DNA from: Pristionchus mayeri
Taxonomy: Eukaryota; Nematoda; Chromadorea; Rhabditida; Neodiplogasteridae
Direction of reading: 5' to 3'
Length of the DNA: 64,000 bases
Assembly (NCBI GenBank): GCA_036245805.1
Contig: BTRK01000004.1
Span: 39,830,907-39,894,906 of the forward strand
In this document: positions 9,368 through 21,300 of the stretch, in pieces
Layout: every line of letters starts with the position of its first letter
Numbering within the stretch: position 1 is the first letter of the stretch
Notes under the pieces: model-generated
What the model was told of the DNA's origin: nothing
Databases searched by the model: none
The model's input: only the letters and a program-made list of their open reading frames with translations
Translations under genes and position numbers: made by a program

Positions 9368-12300
9368 CTGCAAAGATCAAAAATTAATTACTTGAAGTGA
9401 TGTGATGTTATTTTTAGAAAAATATCGCAACTCCGATTTGGTCAGTTGTCTAAAGTATTATCTTAAAGAAAATTAAATGGAATCGCTAGTTTATTGGGCA
9501 AATCAAACAAAATTTGGTTCACAGGCGAGAAAGATCACCGACCTGCAGTCGCTTTGCGTGTCCGAGCTTGACGACGCCCAGCTCGTGGATGTCACCACGC
9601 TCCAGGTGGATCAGCTCGCGACCCGTGATGTCATTCGCCTGAGAAAGATCAAAGATCATGGGCCAGTTGGTGGCTTTTTCGACAGGCAATTGATCTATAA
9701 GCATGGAAATATTTTTTTATGAAAACACAATCAGGATGCAATCAACGGAGACCCACTGGTCACTCCTTTGATCACTCGATGCGTCACTAAATCACCCAGA
9801 GCAAAAGATCAACATCTTGGAATATTTTTAAATCACGCATCAAATAGCCAACAACGATCAGAGTTATAATTTCGAAACACCCTTCGATGTCAGGTAGACC
9901 GAAATATTTTTGGACTTGTATTATCAAAGACAATGCAACTTCTCATCCTTTCACCAATTCTTTGCGTCACAAATTCAACTAGCGCGCATATTTTCAACAA
10001 TCAACAAATGCAGAGATGGAAATATTTTTTGCACCAAGATCGAGCTACTATCGCAGGAAGGAATTACGTATCCCTTCATAATCTTTGCGCGTCGCAAACT
10101 CAACAAGCTAAAAATTACTCTTGTTAAAATTTCAAAATATACTCTAGTCTCGATTGTTTTCCTCGTACCTTGAACTGCTCTGCATACGCGCTCAGTCCGA
10201 TCGTTCCCAGGAAGGCGCACACCTCATCCACACTCCAGTTGGGGGCTGAATTAATAATGATGGATGAATGTAGAAATACACTGCCAAATACTATTGTTGA
10301 GGGCAAGTCGGGCTAATTATATTCACGATTTGAAGCGCTGTTTCACCTTCACACCAATTGTTTGTTTCTTCGTCACATTTTTAAAGCTAAAGTGAAGGCT
10401 GACTTGTGATGCATGAATAGATTACAACCCAGATTTCAACGATGATTCGGACTTTCGTTGTACAAAACATCTAATACGAACAAACTTCCAAAAATTGATC
10501 AAAGATCACTCTCCCCCACTCACCATTCCTGTAGGGATGTGCGCGACGACGGAACTTGTTCTTGAGCCAATTGGTGAACGAACGCAGACGCCCGACTGGT
10601 CCGGACTCCCGCTTCTCGCCACGCTGAATAGCGCGACCTGCAAAAGTCGCCTTTGAGATTCACGTGTGGAACTGAGTTTCACGATTCCGATATGAAGAGA
10701 CTAGGTGGAAAACCACAATGGACTTCTGATATCTTATTCCAAAAAAACACACATGAGCGAAAAAGTTACCTGCAAACATGTGATTAAAATATCCCTATCA
10801 ATAAATATCATATCTCAGGATGAGCTTGAAAACGTAGCAAATCAGGAGCTTAACAAATCGGACCAACCATCAGCACCAGCTTTAGAACGATTGAGTTGTC
10901 GAACGATTAATTTACCCGCACCAGATCACTAGTATTGTTCTCCATCTCACTTATTATCATTTTTCAGATGTGTGCAAAATTGAGAGACTCCTTACTCACC
11001 CTCTCTGATCTCTGCCTCCTCCCTCTGCAGTGCCTGTCGCACAGTGTTGATAACGAAGCGCCAGTTGGTCGTTTCTCCCTGCAAATACATCATAGGCTAA
11101 CTGATAACACGAAAACCGGCAAAACATTTGTTCCGTTGCCGGGAATCGAACCCGGGCCTTGCGGGTGAGAGCCGCAAATAATAACCACTAGACTACCTCG
11201 GATGGTGGCTGGTTAGGTCTAGGGCGAGGCTATCTTTCTCCCTAGATCTTCTTTAACAACGACTCAAGAAGTATGAGATAATCAGTCATTTCGAGGTCAT
11301 TTTAAAATGTATTGTCACTGATATTTCAGCAGTTCAAGAAAAGTAGAAATAAATCATGTGCTATGTTGTAACCATGGTTGATTAAGGCCAGATGGTCAAC
11401 AAATGGGCGTGGTTAAGGAAGGGGGCCTATTATGGAAGTAGGAATGTCCCCTCACCTCGAACTGGAATTGGCTCGACGACGATGATTGCGAGACGACGCC
11501 AGAGTTGGACGAGTCCACAGCACCAATCCCGGCTGCAGTGAGCGGGGCAAGGGGCGCAGAGGGCGAGATTGCTGCTGCGTTCGCCTGTCCGCTTCCGCCT
11601 GACGCGCCGGACGCGCCAGAACCTGGCGCTCCAGACGCGACGCGCGTCCGCGTGCCGCCGCTTCCGCGTACCGTTCCCGAGGCGGACGTCGCCGTCGTCG
11701 GTAGACCGAGGTGCGACTGTAATGGAGAGAGCATAGAGACTGATATTGATGGGGATACACATAGCAATGCGTCATTTACTGTAAAAGTTCAACCTTTAGT
11801 TGAATTTTAAGGCCCGCGGAAAATTGGATTAATGGTGAGTTTGCGCTGCGTAATGCGACTTGACGCTCTTCTAAGCAATACCATGGACGCACAAGTTGCA
11901 TTCCCTGATCAGGCAAGCGTACGCTCTTACGCTACCGGACCTCAATATTCTCCTCTAACCCCATTACACTCTAGCTACGGTATCCAATCCTATCGTACCT
12001 CCATATATTTCTCGAAATCTATATCGCGTCTTTGATTACAGTATCCCCTAGCGTACCTCCAGCTGTTCCGTGATCAGCTCGACAGCTCCGACGACTTCCT
12101 CCCTCAGACTGAGTCGATCCAATTCGATCGCATTCTCCGCCAGTCCGACTCCGACTCCCACTCCGCCCCCCGAGAGTGCAGAGACATTCGCATCGTCGTC
12201 CTGCAATCGATCGATAATCAGTAATCATACCGTACCTACAATCAATCAATAATCAATTAAATTCATATTTCAAATTTTTTTTAGTTTTGCTAATTGTAAG

Positions 12301-15300
12301 AGAACAACGCTGTACTGGATTGTGAACCCCACTTCGGGAATTCATCAATTCACGCAGCGCCGATCAACCAGGTGCATCAATTGAGGCATTTCGATTGTTT
12401 ATTTTGTTTTATATTTGATGTAAATACAAACTATAAATATATCAACTACTCTTGCATGCTGACCGCTATCAAGCTCTCGCGCAGCGCAATAAATCGGGTC
12501 CAATATTTTTCTTATAGACTAAAGAACTCGTCTTATAGCGGCTTGCTTCGCAGAGCATTCAAAGTCCCCGTTTCATGGAACGCAAAAACCAAGGAAACGG
12601 TTCAATAAAATAACTTTACCACGTAAATATTACTTGATTGTTTTTTTAATGGACTATTTCATGCCAGCAATAACTCACTCCACTTTCTACAATTCACCCA
12701 CTCAGCATCTCAAAACAATCAGGTGAAGATAAACAGTGATTGATCTGATTCTCCGGTCCGTTTCTCCTCGGATTGCAGACCCCAAAAGCCAAATTACAAT
12801 AAATTTCCGCATTCCCAATGAAACAGGAAAACCGGGAAAACAGAGCTATGAAAAAAAGGACATCCAAAAACAATCACGACACATTGCTTACTGCTCTTTT
12901 CTCTCACATTCTCATCCACCTGTCTAACCAACTTATGTGCTCTTTCGAGTCTCCTAATTTAGACGAATGTTTCGAAAATGGTGCCTGCCTACTTCTAGAC
13001 GCGGCGCACATTCCGAATAATTTTGTCTACTCTAATTTGCAAACCCATGTCCCAGGTGAGAGAGCATGAGATATTTACCAATCCTGGCAACTATCCACTT
13101 GGGATACACTTCTGTTCCACACTATCTCCCCAGCGGAATTCAGGCATCATCATCATATTATTAGCCCAAAAAAAAATTCAATTTTAGGGCGATACGACGT
13201 TGAAAAAAACAATACTTGGGCTCATAACATCTGTCACGCTGATCAATCCGCCTATTGTCCGCTATCAACCCACTTCCCATCATCATATCATCATCCCACA
13301 ACCCTTCAGTGTGAAATTCACGCCATCGATCCAGCGGAATTCAAGTCGCACCATCCCATCATTAGCCTAGAAACTTAAAACACTCATTGCTTGGTTCCAA
13401 TAGTTGGGTACGCCTCAACCCATAACATCTGTCACACACATCATCCTGTCTATTGTCCGCTATTAACCCATTTCCCATCATCTTCTCATCATGCCACAAC
13501 CCTTCCGCGTCAACAAAAAAATGTGCCCGCTGGCATTCCGCTTCTTGATATGCCTCTTATGATTGCCCCATTGTCGTCTTTCCCTGCTGTGGGCGTCATC
13601 CATTTCCCGTTTCGCTGCTTTTTTCGTTATTATTCATTAAAAAAATCCTCACAGTGCGCGCCTCAGCCATTTGCCCTCATATTTCAGTGAGATTCGATCT
13701 CTACACGAGCAATTAAATCATCTCAAGCTTCGCCACTAATAACAAACACTTCAGTGATGTTTGCCTAAACTCCGGACTTTCCCGGAAACTCTTAGCCACT
13801 CTAGCATGCGTGCTCATGTCCCCTTTCATCAGCCTCCTGACCCCTCTCCGACCGACTCGAACACTAATTCTATTCATTACTGCAACATACGCTCAGCTTC
13901 CCTCATTTCTGCCCCTTGCCTCTCTCCGTGCCCTCACTCCGTGTATTCGATTACAACAACTGACCAAGAAACTCCCGCTACCTGTTTTCCGCCGGATCAG
14001 ATTGCCACCCGCAGCAGCTCTCGCATCAAGAGATTCCCACTCATTTCACGTACTCTCTGTTGTTTTTGTATCGCCCTTCTCAATCAGGGAAATGCGTAAC
14101 ATATGGTAGAAAATTCTCTCGTACACGTGCCGTTCCCAATTTCTCAAACTCTCGCTCAAAAGCAAAATGAGCGCAATTTTACCGCCTTTGCTCGTCGAAA
14201 AACACTCTAATTCGCGCTAAACGAAGTGGACGAGTGTTACGTCTCCGGTGATGCCCATTGCTCAGACTCTCCCTACCCAACGTTCTCTCTTGCTAACTCT
14301 TACAAATCGTTCTCTGTCGCTAAATTAACGCTAAACAAATCTCCCCAGCAGTGATCAATTATGTTTAGAAATTCAGCACAATACGATCCTATTTTAGTCT
14401 GTTACCCTTATCTATCTGACCCGCGACGCCTTACATTTAGCGTTCTCTTCATCTCTCTCGTTTTGTTCAAAACCCCTGAGATACCCTGAACGACGTTGAC
14501 GGCGCGTGCCCATCTTTAGTACACACAATTTATCCGCAGTGCACACTATAATGTCGTCTGCGCAGAGCACGGGGGAACAAACAATCGTCCTTAATGGGGG
14601 CTCGCGCCTCTCCTGTCTGGCCGGGGGCGTTGTCGTCTATAACGACTTGCAGTCAATGTCTTACGATCGTCGTCACCTCTGTGAGTAAATAATCAAAATT
14701 ATACCGAATATCCTCCTTTGTAACCACCAAAGCTTCACCCGTTCCCTCTACGCGCTCGTAGTTCACTATTCGGAGACAACTTCGTTCATTCCAAGGGTGG
14801 TGTAGGTCAGCGTAAATGCCCCACTCACTTCCCCCCAAAACTCTGGCCTCCCCTCGACGAAAAGCGCTTTCCGGGTGCGCGCAACAATTATCTCGTCTCG
14901 AGTAGGAGCCTGCAAATCTCTGCTAGATGTCCCTACTCTACTCTTGCTCTTTTGCAGCGCGGGAACTTTCGAATTGTGAAAAGATGGAGGGAGGCCAAAG
15001 AATGTGCACACACATGCTTCTTCCACGCTCTAACAATGCGCGCCCTCGTTGTGGGGCTCGCCGTTCGTTGTTGGCTCTTCTAATTCCGTCTCGTTCCGGA
15101 TTCAGGCGAACGGAAGACGTAGTAGCGGAAGACAACAAGAAGATTGTCGTCGTCGTCTGTGTACTGTTCCTCTCAATATTTCACGCACTGCATGAGCGCA
15201 GACGCCGGAAAGTCGGGAGTAAAAGCTCACGAAGAGGCCCTCTGTACTTTCCTGTTTTTATCTCTGTGTTGTTTTTGCTCGCTCAATTCTAGAACGAAGA

Positions 15301-18300
15301 GGGCACGTATAAGTGATCATCGCTCACACTATTTTTGCTCCTCTAAACGTGCACTCTTCTCAGGGTCTTCCCACTGTTTTTTTCTTTCGAAATCCCTCAA
15401 CGTTTCGATTCCCAAGCCGTTCTTGATGAAGTGCTCAAATTTCATCCCATGCTCTCACGATCCTTCGGACAATTTTTCTCTTGCGACTTCCCCGTATCGA
15501 CGAGAAATGTACACATCGCGGAATCCGACGACGTCACTGTCGAAAAAACCACTAGAGTTCGCAAATCGGGTTTTCGTCCCTTTAATGTCGCACTCTCTAG
15601 AGTGGTCGAGTGCCCAAAGAGAATGAAGAGACTCTTACACGAATTTCGAACTCTAAAAATCATTGTGTGCCTTTCTGTGTCACGCTGTTTCTCTATCAGG
15701 AGATAAATCATCTGACACTGGTGCAACGTGCACGTCCATCTGTCTCCGTTCTGCTCAGAGGTCTCTGATCCTCTCTCTCTCTTCCTCTATCTGCTTTCGC
15801 CTGACTCTATTCCTAATCGGCTCTGATCGACAGCTGCTTATACAATAAATCGCATTGCTCGCCATCTTTGCAGAACTCTTTGCTCTGTTTTTGCCTCACA
15901 ACAGACGAAAGAAGACAAATGCCAATTTATCCCAATTAGAATTTCCAATTCTTCACTCGTTCGCCCACATCTATAAAAGTGGACAAATTCAGCCGCTTCT
16001 TTCTTGCTCCACAATTTCTATCTGTTCTGACAGCTGTTCTTTCATACAATACGAGCAGTGTGTTTCGTGGAAACTACAAATATTAACCATCCATGGGATT
16101 CTAAACAGAATATCGTATGGATGAACGCAGTTCAACAATTCGTAGCTACTTTCTCCCCGTTCATAACCCCAACCCATCCTGCTTCCCCCGCATGTTTCGC
16201 TTTTTTTTGCAAATTCAGCCGCTTCTTTCTCGCTCCACAATTTCTATTAGTCTTTTCTTTCATACAATGCAAGCAGGATCGTATGGAAACTACAAATATC
16301 ATCGATCCATGGGTTGCTACACGGAACAATATGCCCATAAAGGCAGTACTACTATTCCAGTAGCTACTTTTCCCCGTTGATGACCCCAACCAATCCTTCT
16401 TCTCTGGTATGTTTCACATTTTTCGCAAATTCAGCCGGTTCTTTCTTGCTCCGCAATCTCTATCTGCGCTGGCAGCTGTTCATTCGCGCAATTGTGGAAG
16501 CGTAACATATTATCGTATGCATGAACGCAGTTCAACTCTTCCTCACTACTTTCCCGTTCATAACCCCCAACCCATCCTTCTTCCCCGCATGTTTCGCACT
16601 TTCCCCACGGGAATTCCTATCAGTGATGCAATCCATCATCTCCCGCCCTATTCTTATCCATTTATCTCGCCCCCATCTCCTTCTAACTTCATCAATCTCG
16701 GTTCCTCTCGGCGCGCCTCTTTTTTCCACTATCCCCGCCAAACTTTGGTGATATAAATCACCATCGCTTCTTGCTCTCCTTCTATCCCTCTCACCAGAAT
16801 CTCTAGTTCGAGCTACCTTAGAGCTCACGTGGAAGACTATTTATTGCGCCTAGAACGCATTGTTCTCACCGATCGGTACAAATATTTATCACATCGGGCA
16901 TTAGTGCTCCGGTATGGATAGGGGGGAGGGATGTTATCATTCACAATTTCCGCGCCACCAATGGGTTACGATACCTATGGGATGAGATGGCAACCTCGGC
17001 CACTTCCGTCATCACTTTCCCTTACTACACGCATCAAAGACCGCGGCGCGTCGTTGCAATACAAAAGGGACGGCAATTCACTGCTCACTTCTGTGTTCAC
17101 TCTTTCCGAAAAAAGAGGGACGCGCCTCTCCAAACAAACCGCAAATGTCTGCGGTTGACATCCTGACGTGCGTTCCATCCATTTCCCCATTACCCACCAC
17201 CCCGGCTTCCTTTCTTGCATCTGACTCATTCCACGAGCGATTGTCGGATTCTCCATATGTTACACACTCTCTTTCAGGTTAGAGAAAGCGAGGGAGCATG
17301 TAAAATTAAGAGTGTCAGACGATTACTCACTCCACACTCTCTCGTCGACCTCCGTCATCTCCCCGTAATAATCGCACTCAATCATTGCTCATTACTGCTC
17401 CGGGCGTCGCTCGTTTAAACCTTCGCTCGGCTCATTGGCTCCTCTCTCTTTACGACTTCTGAGTGTCTTGGCTCTAATGCAATTGCCAAAAACACTGAAT
17501 TGTGATTGACCGTGACTCGCTATCCTCTTCATAATTTCCTTCTAGTAACTCACATCTGCTCATTGGCCTTGTTAGGCGCAGCCTTAACTTCTCACGTAGA
17601 ATTTTCGAATCTCGCCTTACTTTTGCGCCTCCTTTTTCGTACTCTCATTAGCGCCTCATTAGCGAGCCTCATTAGCCTCATTCGACGCCTCATTAGCGAG
17701 TAGTGTACAACTTTGCCCTATTCCGGGGGCCTCTGTCCTCTCTTCCTCTCTAAAACATCCGCTCATTTCTCGAAGATGAAGAGAGTCCTCCTCATTTGAG
17801 TAGTTCTCCTCATGCTAAATGAAGCGTTGCTTGCTTGCGGGAGCACTTCAGAGTCCCCTCGCCCCGTCCTTCTGGCATCCACTCAAAACTTCTCGCTCTC
17901 GAGTCTTTCCTTCGAGCCGCAATCTCCGCGACATCTCCAGTGAACTTTCCGCGGGCCCCGAAATCTGCCTTCACGTATAGGGCAAATCTCCCATCTGGAA
18001 TCTCGGAGATCGCAGATCGTGTTATTTTCTGGCTTTCCAGTCCCCTTGAGTCCAATCGGTGGGTGCACAGCTTGCATTCAAGTCCCATTTTGGACGGACA
18101 ACGAGGGCATTTCCTACTCCATCTTCTTCGCAATCCCTTTTAGATCTTGGCAAAGGGAAATAAAAACGGGCCATGTCGGCATCGAAATCCATTACCCCCC
18201 ACTCCATTACACTAATTCCGCCCGATGCACTGAGCAACCACTGAGCAGCGAGACTTATTCGATTTCGGAGGCGATTTAGCGATGGACATTTGCGTGGGAA

Positions 18301-21300
18301 GACTTGTTTCTCTTCCTCTTGAGACTCACTCATCTGTTGACCATTTCCTCAAATGAAGAGCACTGCCCGAGTAGCGAACGGGCAATGTTATAAAAAGCCC
18401 AATTTTCGGACTGTTACCGCACGATTTGCACGTACTACTATAGCAAAGAACCGCATCTCTCCATTTAACGTGTTCTCTCGCCCGTTCTGACTGGCGATAG
18501 CGTGCGTGGGGAGTCAAGCAATTACTCCGCCCGGCACACGTTGCTCGATTATGCTAATAGATTCTGCGCCTTTGCGCAACACTATCTCGGCCTCATCGCC
18601 TCAAACGCTTGCAATTATGCAAAATGCCCCCACTCTCACAATGACTTCATCAACGTTTGCACGTTCCTTTCCGTGTATCACTCGGGACGAGCTGATTTGC
18701 ATACTCGCTTGACGATCTACTACACGGAACTCTTGTGAGCGATCAAGCTTCCTGTTTTCTGTGAACAGTCAGAGCGCCACTTCCCGAGCCGAAGAACCAC
18801 AGAGGGATTTTTATCGTCCGAGAGAATCGCGTTACTCTCCTCTATGTGCCTGCTTCCTCGTAGTTCGGTAGGCGCTAGAGACTGGGCCCCACGGAGGGTC
18901 CACTTCCTCCTCCTCCATCACCCTCCCTACGAACGCAATCACGAACTTTCTTGTTATGCCAGTAGTACTCCCGTGATTCAATCACTGCCACTGGAGTAAT
19001 GGCGTTCTTATTCGACAAATTGTTTACGGACAATCAGAAAAGGTCTTCTCGGGCACCACCAACCGAGCCACAGCATTTTGCTAATGGGTAGGCGCGAGAT
19101 TGACCAATTTCATTTCAAAATGTTTTCTTGTGGTGGGCTCGGCTCTGCTTTCGTCATTCATTTTGGCCACAAGGGAGGAGGAGAACGGCGGCGAATCGCT
19201 CCTCGGAATCGAATTCGATACGACTCGTTACGCTCAGATTTCGGCAGCCGTCTGGCTGGCGGGTAGTCTAATTTCGGTGTCTTGTTGTCAGGATGCGAGC
19301 TCGAGCCAAGGAAGGCTCTGCTCTGCTCTCCGATTACGCTAATCAGGCGACGTTCGTTCCTAGCAAACGAACGGATTCTCGGGAACGAATTCGAGATCGC
19401 ACATCGACTCCCATTTCTGTTCCTGCGAGTTCTCAGTATTCTTTATCACTGTGTTGTCACAACACTTGATCGTTCACAATACGACGTGAGCCACTCTCCA
19501 CAGATTCCACAACAACTTAGCCATTCTCTTTCTTGCCCCTCCTCGCCCTGCTCTCACGGTACTTCCGCATCGACTTATGAGTAAGGGGCAAGCAAGGCAA
19601 GCACGGGCGCCCCGCTCTCACACTCTCCCATTCCCATGCAAGCGAGTACCTCAGGGAGAGAGCGAGTCAATCCCGGCAGGAGGAGGAAAAACAGGGAATA
19701 ACACCGGTCAACGAACGGGCACTACAGGCCAACGTCATTTCCGATTCATGTAGTCCTTCTATGACTCATGCCCAATTTTCAATCCAATTTACCACATTGT
19801 TAATACGTGACTTCCAGAGAACCTTTCCCTGCAATTACTCTCATTCACCCCCTTTCCCGTGTCTGACCCCGCGCGTGATTCTTCCTAATTACCACGGAAT
19901 GACTCTTCTTACTCTCGTTAAGAGAAAGAAGGAGAGGAAAAGGGGCGGAGTCCTGGATATATGCCCTCAGGGGATGTGCACGGCCATCACTATTCTTCCT
20001 CTTCCCCCGGGTCTCCGGGTTGCCAACACATCCGCCATCTGGTCACTCTATCCCGCCATCTCTCTCTCTCTCTCTTTAGAACGGGGCGCTAGTGTCCATT
20101 AGCCCTTTCAGTGTCTCTGCACGCTTTCTCTCTAGCGTCCGCATATAGAATCTCGCATCTGTCGTCTATTTCACACCCCGTCTATTAGTATTTAGAGACT
20201 CTGTCTCGTTGGGGTCATTGCTGTCCGCTTACGTCTGTACGATTCAGTCTCAAGACGATTAAGGGGAAAGTTCGCCGCCCTTCCTCCCAAGTTAGTTTAG
20301 ATTCCCTCCCTTCCTCGCTCGCTCGCCCTTCACAGTCTAGACTCATTTCCGAAGCTCTGGGAATCTAGCAGTACTCGTAAAACAACAGCTACAATCCATC
20401 ATCGTATTCTCGACACTCCTGCGATTGGAGAATCTAATGGCCACCACATCCCTCGATTCAAGCTTTAAAGGTGATGTTTTCGAAACAAAAACAACTATCC
20501 ATCATCGTATTCTCGATACTCCCGTGATTGAACACGCCCCTGCCGTCATCAATCATCTTCTCGCCCGTGTATAGATCACGCCCTGGGGAATCCGCACAAA
20601 TAGCGACCACTTTTTCTCGACAACAACTACGGTCGCTGATCAATCCCCTCAATCAGGACTCACTTCATTCCGCTCACTCTCTCACACACACATAAGCCAA
20701 TCAGAGACTGTGCGAGCGAGTGTGCGAACCGGATGCCATCACGGTGCTCTGACGCTTCAATCGTCGTTGATTTGCCCATGACATGGTTCTGGGCGATTCT
20801 CCCTTCATGGCTCACACAACTCCTAAATCATCCCTCCTCATCGCCATAATTGGCTGCAATTTGTTACCGGGGTCATGGCACAATTTGGCAAATAGCGCCT
20901 CTGACCGTTTTTAGTGTGCCGTTTCCGAGCGTTCCACCACTCCTAAATAAGGGAAGGAGCAACCGCCAATTTCTGGCCATCTCCTTTCGCTCGTTCACGT
21001 CCTCTCCTCCGTAGAGGCGCGAGATGAGAAATAAAAACATTTTAGTGCCCTTCTCACTCCCCTCTCTCGCTCGTTCCATACACCTCAAGCAATCTGCTCA
21101 GCATTATATCAACAGCATCGTTCCCTGGTTGTGTTCGCACTTGTCATAGCCTCTTCCACAGCTTGATTACCCAAGCAGACAGAATGTTCTAGAATCGTCC
21201 TCACATCTTCTTATTGCCGTCATTCCTCCGGCTCTTGAATGCACCTCTAATCTCGTTCTCCTTCTGCCGCTCGTCCTCCTTTCCCCGTCCCTCTGATCCT

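Noticed and set aside
10333..10345. CTGTTTCA, the nematode piRNA promoter word
   Set aside because: Only isolated occurrences are seen in the window. There is no cluster as expected for a piRNA locus.
14927..15626. Overlapping 121- and 160-codon plus frames in the large intron
   Set aside because: They are Ser/Arg-rich with no domain or consistent splice borders. They fit chance frames in CTC-rich DNA.
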